Source: Hymenobacter telluris
Lineage (GTDB): Bacteria > Bacteroidota > Bacteroidia > Cytophagales > Hymenobacteraceae
DNA: 64,000 nucleotides
NCBI RefSeq assembly: GCF_017313265.1
Contig: NZ_JAFLQZ010000003.1
Coordinates: forward strand, 1-64,000
Direction: 5' to 3'
Shown: positions 41,830-50,682 of the stretch, piece by piece
How positions within the stretch are numbered: the first letter of the stretch is position 1
Layout of the letters: the number at the start of each line of letters is the position of its first letter
The notes under the pieces: generated by a model
Database searches by the model: none
What the model was told of the DNA's origin: nothing
The model's input: the letters and a program-made list of their open reading frames with translations, nothing else
Translations under genes and position numbers: made by a program

Positions 41830-42654
41830 ATGTTCCGCTCCTTGCTTTTTGCGCTGCTGCTATTGCTTGGCCATTCTGCGCTGGCCCAACAGCCTGTACC
41901 GTACGGCAACAACCCCGCCGCCGGTAAGTATGCCCAGGTGCGGGGCGTGAAGCTGTACTACGAAACCTACGGCGCGGGCCCGCCCCTGCTGCTGCTACAC
42001 GGCAACGGCGGCAGCAGCAAGGAATTCGCGAAAACCATTCCCTACTTCGCCAGGAAATACCGCGTTATTGCCCTCGACAGCCGCGCCCACGGCAAATCCG
42101 TGGACCGCACCGATTCGCTGAGCTTCGAGCAGCTGGCCGACGACTGCGCCGCCCTGCTCACCCAATTGCGCCTGGATTCGGCGTACGTGCTGGGGTGGAG
42201 CGACGGAGGCATTACGGCCCTGGTACTGGCCCTGCGCCACCCCGAAAAAGTGAAGCGCTTGGCGGCCACCGGTGCCAACCTCTGGCCCGATTCCACGGCC
42301 CTGATGCCGGAACTGTGGCAGCAGATGAAGCGCGGCTACCAGGAAGGCCGCACCCAAACCTTCACCGACCCCACCCGCCGCAACGACTGGAAGGTATTCC
42401 TGCTGGATTGGCGGCACCCCCACATACCCCTTACAGCGCTGGCCGGCGTGAAAGCGCCGGCATTCATTATTGCCGGCGACCGGGACGTTATCCGCCCCGA
42501 GCACACCGTGGCCATCTACCAGAACCTACCCCGCGCCTGGCTCTGGATAGTGCCCAACAGCGGCCACGCCACCCTGCACGAGTACGCCGACGAATTCAAC
42601 CGCAAAGTGGAGGCGTTTTTTCAGGCCCGTAACATCGCACGGCCCACCCGCTGA
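41830..42654 (+). CDS. Secreted alpha/beta hydrolase
   Basis: A 274-residue protein with a signal peptide (MFRSLLFALLLLLGHSALAQ). The alpha/beta hydrolase fold shows PPLLLLHGNGGSSKEF (oxyanion), ALDSRAHGKS, the nucleophile elbow VLGWSDGGI (Ser), IIAGDRDVIRPEH (Asp), and the His in VPNSGHATLHE. The catalytic triad is thus complete. The substrate is unknown: possibly an ester, lactone or amide. It follows the esterase-like gene by about 70 bases. Confidence 0.9.
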   Translation: MFRSLLFALLLLLGHSALAQQPVPYGNNPAAGKYAQVRGVKLYYETYGAGPPLLLLHGNGGSSKEFAKTIPYFARKYRVIALDSRAHGKSVDRTDSLSFEQLADDCAALLTQLRLDSAYVLGWSDGGITALVLALRHPEKVKRLAATGANLWPDSTALMPELWQQMKRGYQEGRTQTFTDPTRRNDWKVFLLDWRHPHIPLTALAGVKAPAFIIAGDRDVIRPEHTVAIYQNLPRAWLWIVPNSGHATLHEYADEFNRKVEAFFQARNIARPTR

Positions 42655-42749
42655 AGCCCGGCTACAGCTGTTTCGCCAATGTGGTAGGTTTACCGGGGGA
42701 TTACAGTACCTTTTATGCCTTGTATTTCTATTCCGAATCTTACACCGCT

Positions 42750-43373
42750 ATGCCGTACATATACCGCACGTTAGTGTTTTCAACAGTGCTCCTCGGCTGC
42801 TGGTCTTGCCGCAAGGACGAAGAAGCCAAACCAGACAGCGAAGTGCGGCAGTGGGTATTCACTGCCGGCCGGGAAATCACCGACAAGCAAGTGAAAAAGC
42901 GCTTCATTGAGCGAGCAGGTGTTCCCTTCACAGTTCTGCCCAGCACGCAGGTATCTCCTGAATCCGTGCGATTTATCAAGCCCGACACCGTTTTATTTGG
43001 CGCTTCCACTATCCCGTTTGCGGTGGTTAAGTCGGGGCGGCAGTATCTGTGCTACTCGCCCTTAGTGGTGCGGATATCCGACCCCAACGACATCATTCAC
43101 AGCTTACTGAAGCACACCTCACCGCTGGTTCCGATACCCACTGCAACGGGGTTTTCCTATTTAACCAAAGAGGTGCGGGTTGGGTATGTCGAGGGCGACA
43201 ATCTGCGTATTTCACGGCTGCACTACCGGCTGAAGCGGACCGGTTCTTCTGGCAGTTTCAGCGAACGGTCGGGCTTGCTTTTCAACGAGTTCAACCAAGC
43301 CAGCAGTGCCCGCATCGGTACCGGCGACACGTTGGCCGTACAGGAGTCCAGTATGCTGGTCCCGATTCAATAG
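42750..43373 (+). CDS. Predicted lipoprotein of unknown function
   Basis: A 207-residue protein; MPYIYRTLVFSTVLLGCWSC contains a signal sequence and a lipobox-like LLGC. The mature part is beta-rich with no recognised domain. The ATG at 42750 is chosen because it begins the signal sequence. It was probably exported, as were the two genes before it. Confidence 0.65.
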   Translation: MPYIYRTLVFSTVLLGCWSCRKDEEAKPDSEVRQWVFTAGREITDKQVKKRFIERAGVPFTVLPSTQVSPESVRFIKPDTVLFGASTIPFAVVKSGRQYLCYSPLVVRISDPNDIIHSLLKHTSPLVPIPTATGFSYLTKEVRVGYVEGDNLRISRLHYRLKRTGSSGSFSERSGLLFNEFNQASSARIGTGDTLAVQESSMLVPIQ

Positions 43374-43489
43374 CTCTGGCAACGAGGCCCGTAGCATCGC
43401 ACGGCCCGCCCGCTGAAGCCTCCATCTAATAGACCCAAAAACAAGCCGGTTTTCGCACATCCTGGGCGCATTTTGCCCGTACTGCCTGT

Positions 43490-44170
43490 ATGGAAACCTA
43501 CGTAATTGGTGACATACACGGTGCTTTTCGGGCACTCCAGCAGGTACTGGAGCGCAGCCCCTTCCGCCCCGGCCTCGACCGGCTCATTCAGCTGGGCGAC
43601 GTGGCCGACGGCTGGCCGGAAACGCCGCAGTGCGTGGAGCTGCTGCTAAGTGTTCCGAACAGCATCTGGCTGCAAGGCAACCATGACTGGTGGGCCGCCG
43701 AATGGCTGCTCCACCGCCTGCCTCGCACCACGCTCGACCAATTCTGGTACAAGCAGGGAGGCAAGGCTACGTTCAACGCCTATATGCTGCAGCCGGCCGA
43801 GGTGGGCAAACGACATTTCCACGACTTTTTCGGCAAGCAGCTTCCTTATTTTGAAGATGAATCGGGCAACCTCTACGTGCATGCCAGCTACGACCCCATG
43901 CTGCCTATCACCGAGCAGGCCCCCGAAGACCTGATTTGGAGCCGGACCCTGTGGCGGGAGCATCTGGCGGCTGTGGGCTACGAGGAGTGCTTTATCGGCC
44001 ACACGTCTACTTGGCTGGAAAACGAAATACCCTGCCAGCGTGCCAACGTATGGAACCTCGACCAGGGCGCGGGCTTCCAGGGTCGCCTCAGCATGATGAA
44101 TGTACGCACCAAGGAGTTCGTGCAGAGTGACGTTGTGCAGGAGCTTTACCCAGGTATTAAAGGCCGCTGA
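43490..44170 (+). CDS. Metallophosphatase of the PPP type (Ser/Thr phosphatase/ApaH-like)
   Basis: A 226-residue calcineurin-like phosphatase. METYVIGDIHGAFRALQQVL contains the metal motif GDIHG. LIQLGDVADGWPETPQCVE takes the place of the usual GDYVDRG motif, and WLQGNHDWW supplies GNHD. A final FIGHTSTW gives GH. The substitution in the second motif keeps the metal-binding Asp. It could act on phosphoproteins or dinucleotides. The next gene starts five bases after its stop, so they form a unit. Confidence 0.85.
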   Translation: METYVIGDIHGAFRALQQVLERSPFRPGLDRLIQLGDVADGWPETPQCVELLLSVPNSIWLQGNHDWWAAEWLLHRLPRTTLDQFWYKQGGKATFNAYMLQPAEVGKRHFHDFFGKQLPYFEDESGNLYVHASYDPMLPITEQAPEDLIWSRTLWREHLAAVGYEECFIGHTSTWLENEIPCQRANVWNLDQGAGFQGRLSMMNVRTKEFVQSDVVQELYPGIKGR

Positions 44171-44175
44171 GCCCG

Positions 44176-44622
44176 ATGGCATTAGGTAAAAAGCAGTTGT
44201 ACTCCCGGATGCTGGCCGAACAGGTAGCTGCCGCCTTGCAGACGGGCCGGACGCTGGCCGCTTACCACCGTGACTATTGCGGCATGGGGCTGGAATGTGT
44301 TGGCGGCCAGTTTTTTTATGGCGAAGTATGGGACGGCCGGTTGCGGGACTGGAACACGCTGGAAAACCGGGAGGCTTTCATAGTTGACTTCCCCGACCAG
44401 TCTGCGTTTGTCGCTTGGCTCAGCGCGCAGTCAGATGCCACCCTGAATTGCCACGAAATGCCCCTGCCGTTCTACTGGGACAACCAAACGATTACGCAAC
44501 AGCGGCTGGAGGCCTTCGTTACCGATGCGCCGTGCAATGCTCGGCCAGCTTGGTATCAGGCTATGCTGTATGGCAACGAGCCAGTTGGCTCTGAAATAAC
44601 ACCAAGCAATCCGGAGGGCTAA
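44176..44622 (+). CDS. Hypothetical protein coupled to the phosphatase gene
   Basis: A 148-residue soluble protein, MALGKKQLYSRMLAEQVAAA, with aromatic-rich stretches (YHRDYCGMGLECVGGQFFYG) and no signal or membrane segment. It follows the metallophosphatase by five bases, so co-expression and a joint role are likely. I do not recognise the family. Confidence 0.7.
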   Translation: MALGKKQLYSRMLAEQVAAALQTGRTLAAYHRDYCGMGLECVGGQFFYGEVWDGRLRDWNTLENREAFIVDFPDQSAFVAWLSAQSDATLNCHEMPLPFYWDNQTITQQRLEAFVTDAPCNARPAWYQAMLYGNEPVGSEITPSNPEG

Positions 44623-44714
44623 TGTAAGTGTCAAGACGGGCCTTGCGAAGGGATGATGCGCTTTATTCGCGCAAAGCGTAGGCGCTTATCAAACTCAGCC
44701 GTAAACAACAGGCA

Positions 44715-44736
44715 TAGCGCGGACTTTCCGCCGCTA
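44715..44736. repeat. Small TAGCGCGGA palindrome
   Basis: TAGCGCGGA and TCCGCCGCTA around a short loop form an imperfect palindrome, with the same core as 3612-3643. It lies just upstream of the next gene. Confidence 0.45.
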
Positions 44737-44772
44737 CGGGTCACGCGTGGCCTGCCACTAGCTACCCACCTC

Positions 44773-45471
44773 ATGAAGAACTTCACTGTAGAGCGCCTTT
44801 CCTTCGATGCACTGACCGAGCTACCCAACTCCTGGCAGCCCCAGGACTACAAAGCCCTGCTCACGGAAACCGGCTACGACAACCCCGACGAAATAGAGCC
44901 GGCCGAGCTGAAAGCCATGGCCCTGATGTCGCTCACCGACTTGGAGCCGGCCGAGGCAGCCCAGTTGGTACTGGGCCATCTGTTTGCCGAACAGCTTACC
45001 ACTGGCCAAATCGAAAACTTGGCGCACCAGATGCTGACGGAAAAACTGTGGGAAGAAAACCCCGAGCTAAGCCAGCACGAAGGTTTCTACAAAGCCACCC
45101 AGCTGCTTTATGAAGCCTACAACGGCAAATTTCCGCGGGCCGAAGCGGTGCAGTTTCAGGTGCAGCTTACCGCCGAAAACGCGGAAGACCTCACCATCTT
45201 CGATACGCAGCCGGAAGCCCCGCTCCTGCGCTTGCTGGCCCAAGGCATGCCTGATAATACGTTGCTCAAACGCCTGTTTCACGAGCAGCTTGATGGCACC
45301 AGCTTCCCCGAAGCGGCCAGCATTGTGTGGCAGCTGAGCCCCGTGAAAAAGACGGACAGCAGCGTGGTGTTTGATGTCGTGAGTTCAGCTTATTGGCTCG
45401 ACGATTTCAAATACGCCGATTCCTATGCGGCCACCACCCAGCCCGATACAGTAGAGGAAACCGCCGAGTAA
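44773..45471 (+). CDS. Hypothetical protein, 232 residues
   Basis: A soluble acidic helical protein. The start at 44773 (MKNFTVERLSFDALTELPNSW) is preferred; a longer frame adds 40 Arg-rich residues from the intergenic palindrome. The text is helix-rich with many Glu/Leu/Ala and no motif that I recognise (LEPAEAAQLVLGHLFAEQL). A terminator follows. Confidence 0.65.
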   Translation: MKNFTVERLSFDALTELPNSWQPQDYKALLTETGYDNPDEIEPAELKAMALMSLTDLEPAEAAQLVLGHLFAEQLTTGQIENLAHQMLTEKLWEENPELSQHEGFYKATQLLYEAYNGKFPRAEAVQFQVQLTAENAEDLTIFDTQPEAPLLRLLAQGMPDNTLLKRLFHEQLDGTSFPEAASIVWQLSPVKKTDSSVVFDVVSSAYWLDDFKYADSYAATTQPDTVEETAE

Positions 45472-45510
45472 GCCTGCGTGCACCGGCCAACAATTCGGAA
45501 AACCTGCCTC

Positions 45511-45550
45511 AAGCTCTGCGACACTACGTGGTAGTTCGCAGAGCTTTTTT
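45511..45550 (+). terminator. Rho-independent terminator
   Basis: AAGCTCTGCGA (45511-45521) pairs with TCGCAGAGCTT (45536-45546), and a T-run (TTTTTT) closes it on the plus strand. Confidence 0.85.
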
Positions 45551-45666
45551 ATGTATAGCCACGATGCCTCTTATACCTAACCATTCCGATTGATAACATT
45601 CCGGTAATGTATTGGACACATTGAAATAACAACTGATGCCGCACTTTGCGCCAACGTTATTATTTC

Positions 45667-46875
45667 ATGAAGAAACTGTTAATCAGTCTGCTGCTATTAG
45701 GCGCGGGCCGGGCCTTTGGGCAGGCCACGGAAGCCGTTTCCTCGGAGCCGGTTCCAGCCAAGCAGTGGTACCAATCGGTGTCCATCCGGGGGTACGTGCA
45801 GGCCCGCTACAACCGGCTACTTGAAACCAACCCCAACCTGACGTGTGAGCAGTGCGACCGGTCGTGGGGCAACAACGGTGGCTTTTCGTTGCGGCGGATT
45901 CGAGTGATTTTCTTCGGGCAGCTGCACAACCGCATCTACTTCTACCTCCAGCCTGATTTTGCCAGCACCCTCAGCGGCAACACCACCCAGCACGTGGCCT
46001 TGCTCCGCGACGCCTATCTGGATGTGGGCCTCGATAAAGCCAGCCAGTTTCGGGTGCGGGTCGGCCAAAGCAAGATTCCGTTCGGGTTCGAGAACATGCA
46101 GTCCAGCCAAAACCGCCTGGCGCTCGACCGTAGCGACGGTATCAACAGCGCCTTTTCCAACGAGCGGGACCTAGGGGCCTTTCTATATTGGGCGCCTACT
46201 GCCACCCGGCAGCTGTTCAGTAAGCTGGTGAAAGATGGCCTGAAAGGTTCCGGCGACTATGGCGTGGTTGGTATTGGCGCGTTCAATGGCCAAACCGCCA
46301 ACCGGCCCGAGCTGAACAACCAGCGCCACGTGGTGGCGCGCGTTACGTATCCGGTAGCGGTGGGCAAGCAGATTATCGAGCCTTCCCTGCAAGCCTACAC
46401 CGGGCAGTATATGGTCAACCGCGACCAGCTTTCCAGCGGCGTGAAGCACCGCGCCAATTTAAGCTACCCCGACCAGCGCGTGGCGGCTACGTTCGTGCTT
46501 TATCCCCAGCCCTTTGGCGTACAGGTTGAATACAATGTGGGGCGCGGCCCGGAATTCAACCCCCGCACCGATAGCATTGAAACGCAACGCCTGCACGGTG
46601 GCTACGTGCTGCTCAACTACCAGCTTCAGGTGGGCCAGCACCAATTCTACCCCTTCCTGCGCGGCCATTATTACGACGGCGGCAAGAAGCATGAGCGCGA
46701 CGCCCGCAGCTACACCGTTCGGGAGGCAGAGCTCGGCGTGGAATGGCAGCCCCTGCCCAGCTTCGAGTTCGTAACGATGTACACGCTGTCGTCGCGCCGC
46801 TACGAGGATTTTCAGCTGTCCAACAATTGGCAGCGCGGCGGTTTGCTCCGGCTGCAAGCCCAGCTGAATTTTTAG
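45667..46875 (+). CDS. Phosphate-selective porin O/P-type outer-membrane protein
   Basis: A 402-residue protein with a signal peptide (MKKLLISLLLLGAGRAFGQ). The mature part is a 16-18-strand beta-barrel of the OprO/OprP type: RGYVQARYNRLLETNPNLTC, NGGFSLRRIRVIFFGQL, RVRVGQSKIPFGFENMQSSQ and the final RRYEDFQLSNNWQRGGLLRLQ ending in LNF with an aromatic C-terminal residue. It probably imports anions, phosphate in the named relatives. A T-rich box CACTTTG lies upstream, but a full promoter is not clear. Confidence 0.88.
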   Translation: MKKLLISLLLLGAGRAFGQATEAVSSEPVPAKQWYQSVSIRGYVQARYNRLLETNPNLTCEQCDRSWGNNGGFSLRRIRVIFFGQLHNRIYFYLQPDFASTLSGNTTQHVALLRDAYLDVGLDKASQFRVRVGQSKIPFGFENMQSSQNRLALDRSDGINSAFSNERDLGAFLYWAPTATRQLFSKLVKDGLKGSGDYGVVGIGAFNGQTANRPELNNQRHVVARVTYPVAVGKQIIEPSLQAYTGQYMVNRDQLSSGVKHRANLSYPDQRVAATFVLYPQPFGVQVEYNVGRGPEFNPRTDSIETQRLHGGYVLLNYQLQVGQHQFYPFLRGHYYDGGKKHERDARSYTVREAELGVEWQPLPSFEFVTMYTLSSRRYEDFQLSNNWQRGGLLRLQAQLNF

Positions 46876-46895
46876 GGAGTAATCCATTGAAAAGA

Positions 46896-46930
46896 GAAAG
46901 CCCGGCCATATAGGCCGGGCTTTCTTTTTT
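46896..46930. terminator. Bidirectional terminator between porin and fabI
   Basis: GAAAGCCCGGCC (46896-46907) pairs exactly with GGCCGGGCTTTC (46913-46924), followed by TTTTTT on the plus strand and preceded by an A-rich run. Confidence 0.9.
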
Positions 46931-46945
46931 CAAGAGGTTGAAAAT

Positions 46946-47764
46946 CTAAGAATTGGCTTTCGTAATCAGTTCCACTATTTCCTCGGAAATGCCGGTGGTG
47001 CTGAAGCCGCCGTCGTGCATGAGGTTCTGCATGGTTACGTAGCGGGTCAGGTCCGAGAACAAGCTTACGCAGTAGTCGGCGCAGGCTTCGGCGGGCGCGT
47101 TGCCGAGCGGCGAGAGACGGTTGGCGTACTCGTAAAACGCATCGAAGCCGCTGATGCCGGTGCCCGCCGTGGTTTTGGTGGGCGACTGGCTGATGGTGTT
47201 TACGCGCACTTTCTTGAGCTTACCGAGGCGCTGGCCGTAGCTGCGGGCAATACTTTCGAGCACCGCTTTGGCCTGCGACATATCGGTGTAGTCGAGGAAG
47301 GCGCGCTGGGCGGCAATGTAGCTTAGCGCTACCACTGAGCCCCACTCGTTGAAGGCGTCCTGCTTTTCAGCCACAGCCAGCATCTTGTGGAACGACAGCG
47401 CCGACACGTCCAGCGTTTTCTGGTACCACTCGTAGTTCAGCTCACCGTAGTGCTTGCCTTTACGGATGTTGGCACTCATGCCAATGCTGTGCAGCACGAA
47501 ATCGAGCTTACCGCCCAATTGCTCCTGCGCCCCGCTGAAGAGCTTCTCCAAATCCTCCATCGAAGTGGCATCGGCCGGGATGATGGGCGCGTTGCACTGC
47601 TCCGACAGCTTGTTGATTTCGCCCATGCGCATAGCCAGTGGGGCGTTGGTGAGCACGAAGCGGGCGCCTTCAGCGTGGGCTTTCAGGGCCACTTTCCAGG
47701 CAATGGATTCTTCGTTGAGCGCACCAGAAATGATGCCGACCTTGCCAGCTAGTAAATTTGCCAT
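46946..47764 (-). CDS. fabI: Enoyl-ACP reductase (NADH)
   Basis: A 272-residue reductase that completes each fatty-acid elongation cycle. The cofactor loop is GIISGALNEESIAWKVA, and the catalytic pattern of FabI is visible: Tyr149 in ALSYIAAQRA, Tyr159 and Lys166 in LDYTDMSQAK. The length suits FabI. It ends the minus-strand housekeeping block; a 7-mer repeat fills the whole gap to recN. A second fatty-acid gene, fabG, is at 27890. Confidence 0.95.
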   Translation of the reverse strand: MANLLAGKVGIISGALNEESIAWKVALKAHAEGARFVLTNAPLAMRMGEINKLSEQCNAPIIPADATSMEDLEKLFSGAQEQLGGKLDFVLHSIGMSANIRKGKHYGELNYEWYQKTLDVSALSFHKMLAVAEKQDAFNEWGSVVALSYIAAQRAFLDYTDMSQAKAVLESIARSYGQRLGKLKKVRVNTISQSPTKTTAGTGISGFDAFYEYANRLSPLGNAPAEACADYCVSLFSDLTRYVTMQNLMHDGGFSTTGISEEIVELITKANS

Positions 47765-47900
47765 GTGGTTTTTGGTTGTTTGTTTTTGGTTTTTGGTCGG
47801 TCACGACCAGCGTTAAGCGCAGGCTGTACGCGAGGACTCCGGTTTCGTAGCCCAAGTTTACGAATAACCACCCACCAAAAACCAAAAACTACAAACCAAC
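47764..47900. repeat. Inverted repeat with 7-mer arms (GGTTTTT) between recN and fabI
   Basis: The left arm reads, in 7-base steps from 47768, GGTTTTT, GGTTGTT, TGTTTTT, GGTTTTT, GGTCGGT. The right arm (47867-47900) on the other strand gives GGTTGGT, TTGTAGT, TTTTGGT, TTTTGGT, GGGTGGT. The arms pair imperfectly over about 30 bases with a 70-base loop. It starts at the fabI start codon and ends at the recN stop. Confidence 0.8.
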
Positions 47901-49574
47901 CTACCCCACCAATTCTTCGCCGCGCATAGCCAGCAGTTCGCGGGCACTCTGGAAGGCGTGCTGGCTGGGGTTGGCGCCGGCAATCATGTGGGCAATTTCG
48001 CTGATGCGCTCCTCCAGGTTCAGCTGCCGGATACAGCTCACGGTACGGTCGGCGCGGTCCTGCTTGTACACGAAGTAGTGCGCGTCGCCGGCGGCGGCCA
48101 TCTGCGGCAGGTGCGAAATGGCAATGAGTTGGTGCTTTTGAGCCATCTGCTGCATCATACGGCCCACTTTCACCGCAATTTCCCCGCTGATACCAGTGTC
48201 TATTTCGTCGAATACTATCGTCGGCAAGGCAGTTTTGTCGGCCAGCATGTACTTGATGCACAGCATCAACCGTGAGAATTCACCGCCCGACGCTGCTTTG
48301 CTCAGGGTTTGGGGCTGAGCGCCCTTGTTGGCCGTGAACAGGATGCTGATAATGTCGATGCCGCTGGTGCTGGGGGCGCCGGTCTGGTGCTGCACTACCA
48401 GCCGCGAGTTGGGCATGCCCAGGTCGGCTAGCAGCGCCACCAGTTCCTTTTCAAACTTCGGGAAGCTCTTGCGGCGAGCTTCCGACAGGCGCGTGGCCAG
48501 CTTGGTAACGGTAGCCAAGGCAGCATCAGCGTCGCGGCGCAGGCGCGAAATCTGCTTATCTAGGTTCAGCACCGAGCCCACTTTGTCGCGCAGTTCGTCG
48601 CGCAGGTTCAGCAGGGCCACAATGTCGCGCACTTGGTGCTTGCGTTGGAGGTTGTAGATAACGTTGAGGCGGCTCTGCAACTCATCAATGCGGGCCGGGT
48701 CGCCTTCGGTGCGGCGCTCGGCAGCTTCGGCCTCGGCAGCAATATCGTGCAGCTCAATGAGGCAGCTGTCGAGCCGGGCTTTCAAGTCGCCGAACACGTC
48801 GGCGTAGGGCGCAATCTGGCCCAGCAACGTGGCGGCTTCCTTGAGGCTGCTAGTGGCGCAATACTCGCCTTCACTGAGGCTGTGCAGCGCGTGCGTGAGC
48901 TTGAACTTGATTTCCTCGGCGTGTTCCAGCTGTTTCACTTCCTGCTCCAGTTCGTCTTGCTGCTCGTTGTCGAGGCGGGCCTCTTCCAGCTCGTTCAGCA
49001 GAAAGCTGTGGTAGTCTAGTTCCTTGTTGGCCTGGGCCACCTGGTTTTCCACCGATTTCAAATCGGCTTCCAGCTTGCGGTATTGGCGGTAGGCGCTGCT
49101 GTACTGGCCCCGCGTGGGCACCAAGCCGGCGTACAAATCCAACAGGTTCAGCTGAAATACCGCGTCGCCGAGGAGTAGCGTGTCGTGCTGCGAGTGGATA
49201 TCCATCAGGTTGGCCCCGATGTGCCGCAGCGTTTCCAGCGTCACGGGCGTGTCGTTCACGAAGGCCCGGCTTTTGCCCGCCGGACTAATCTCGCGGCGCA
49301 GAATGCACTGGGTGTCGTAGTCGAGGTCTTCGGACTCGAAGATGTCCTGGAGCTGGTAGCTGCTAATGTCGAACTGGCCTTCAATCACGCATTTCTTCTC
49401 GGTGTCGAAAAGCATGCGTGAGTCGGCGCGGTTACCGAGCAGAAGCCCGATGGCGCCGAGCATAATGGACTTACCGGCGCCGGTTTCGCCGGTAATAATG
49501 TTGAGGAGCGCTGAGGGCCGCAGCTCCAGCTGCTCAATCAGAGCGTAATTGCGGATGCGAAGATCAACCAGCAT
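47901..49574 (-). CDS. recN: DNA repair protein RecN
   Basis: A 557-residue SMC-like ATPase that helps repair double-strand breaks. Walker A TGETGAGKS is at residues 28-36. A long coiled coil fills the middle (LEADLKSVENQVAQANKELDY). The C-terminal ABC half has KAASGGEFSRLMLCIKYML (signature) and TIVFDEIDTGISGEIA (Walker B/D-loop). The length is normal. Confidence 0.96.
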   Translation of the reverse strand: MLVDLRIRNYALIEQLELRPSALLNIITGETGAGKSIMLGAIGLLLGNRADSRMLFDTEKKCVIEGQFDISSYQLQDIFESEDLDYDTQCILRREISPAGKSRAFVNDTPVTLETLRHIGANLMDIHSQHDTLLLGDAVFQLNLLDLYAGLVPTRGQYSSAYRQYRKLEADLKSVENQVAQANKELDYHSFLLNELEEARLDNEQQDELEQEVKQLEHAEEIKFKLTHALHSLSEGEYCATSSLKEAATLLGQIAPYADVFGDLKARLDSCLIELHDIAAEAEAAERRTEGDPARIDELQSRLNVIYNLQRKHQVRDIVALLNLRDELRDKVGSVLNLDKQISRLRRDADAALATVTKLATRLSEARRKSFPKFEKELVALLADLGMPNSRLVVQHQTGAPSTSGIDIISILFTANKGAQPQTLSKAASGGEFSRLMLCIKYMLADKTALPTIVFDEIDTGISGEIAVKVGRMMQQMAQKHQLIAISHLPQMAAAGDAHYFVYKQDRADRTVSCIRQLNLEERISEIAHMIAGANPSQHAFQSARELLAMRGEELVG

Positions 49575-49617
49575 ATAAAGGAATGAAGGCCGGCACCGGC
49601 CGTAGCTGACAAAGAAG

Positions 49618-49657
49618 AAACCCGCCCCGCCGGCTACTAGCCAGACAAGACGGGTTT
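49618..49657 (-). terminator. Weak terminator before recN
   Basis: AAACCCG (49618-49624) pairs with CGGGTTT (49651-49657), and read leftward the stem is followed by CTTCTTTG. It could end the coaC-coaB-DUF4835 transcript. Confidence 0.4.
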
Positions 49658-49755
49658 TACAAACCTACTAATTACTTTAGGCTTATGCCAACTATTTTCG
49701 CATCAAGTTTTTATGAACAGCCAAATTGCCATCCCAAGCGCGCAAAGCACTTCGG

Positions 49756-50682
49756 CTACTTCAGCATGGCCTGGTATTTGGCCGAATTGGTGGGGTCAAC
49801 CTCCGTAAGTAGGTTAGTGAGATTCTGTTTCTGCTGCTGATCAGTGCTGCTACGGAAGATGTTAGCAATTTCGTCGGCTTTGGTGTCGAAAAAGGCCCGC
49901 GCTAGTAGCGTACCAGGCCGGCGTACGGCCGCAGCTTGCACGCCCTGCAACGCCGAGAAGATGCTGGTACGAGCTGCATCGGGCTTTTCGATGAACACGT
50001 CCAGCCCCTGCCGGTAGTAGGCGTAGCTGCCCGTGCGCAAGGCTTCCAGCTGCGGGTCTTGCAGGTTATTGAGCAGCCAGTACCGGTTCCGGGATTCAGT
50101 GTCTTTCCAGCCTTTGTCGCCCTCGTTGGTTACGGCTTGAGACGCGGCATTTTGCAGTACAATCCGGGCTTGGTCGTAGTACGGCGAGCCACCCAGCCGC
50201 GCGAAGCTGTCCTGGTCGAGGCCGATGGCTAAATAGGCGTAGAAAGTTAGCAACGACGACAGATTGCCTACGAAAGTGTTCTGCGAGAAATCAATGGGGT
50301 TCTGTGGCGAGTAATTGAACAGAAAATTCCGGTCTGAGAAACTCATCAGGTTGGTTTCGAAGCCAGTGCCATACACCGGCCGCGTGGTCACGATACGGGC
50401 CGTAGCCAGGTACTGCCCGTTCTGCGGAATGCTGGTGATACCAATGAAGAGGCGCATTTTGATGCGTTCCTCGGGGCGGTACGTTTGGCTGGTGAACGAG
50501 CGGGTATTCAGGAAGCCCTGAATATCGTTCTGCATTTGCTGCTTCAGCGACTGATCCGAAATCGTGACGTTTTCGGTGGTGATACGCACTTCCGCCTGAA
50601 TTTCCTGCGCCTGCCCAGACTGGGCCGTGAACAAGGAAACCAAGCAAACCAGAACAGACGACAGCAGAGAATTACGCTTCAC
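49756..50682 (-). CDS. DUF4835-family exported protein
   Basis: A 308-residue protein. The GTG at 50682 is chosen: it gives KRNSLLSSVLVCLVSLFTAQ as signal sequence with cleavage near GQAQ, and it overlaps the coaB stop by 11 bases. An ATG at 50712 would overlap more. Family features are EVRITTENVTISDQSLKQQM, NTRSFTSQTYRPEERIKM and the repeated NFLFNYSPQNPIDFSQNTF. The function of DUF4835 proteins is not known to me; they lie beside coaBC and recN in Bacteroidota, as here. Confidence 0.85.
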   Translation of the reverse strand: MKRNSLLSSVLVCLVSLFTAQSGQAQEIQAEVRITTENVTISDQSLKQQMQNDIQGFLNTRSFTSQTYRPEERIKMRLFIGITSIPQNGQYLATARIVTTRPVYGTGFETNLMSFSDRNFLFNYSPQNPIDFSQNTFVGNLSSLLTFYAYLAIGLDQDSFARLGGSPYYDQARIVLQNAASQAVTNEGDKGWKDTESRNRYWLLNNLQDPQLEALRTGSYAYYRQGLDVFIEKPDAARTSIFSALQGVQAAAVRRPGTLLARAFFDTKADEIANIFRSSTDQQQKQNLTNLLTEVDPTNSAKYQAMLK

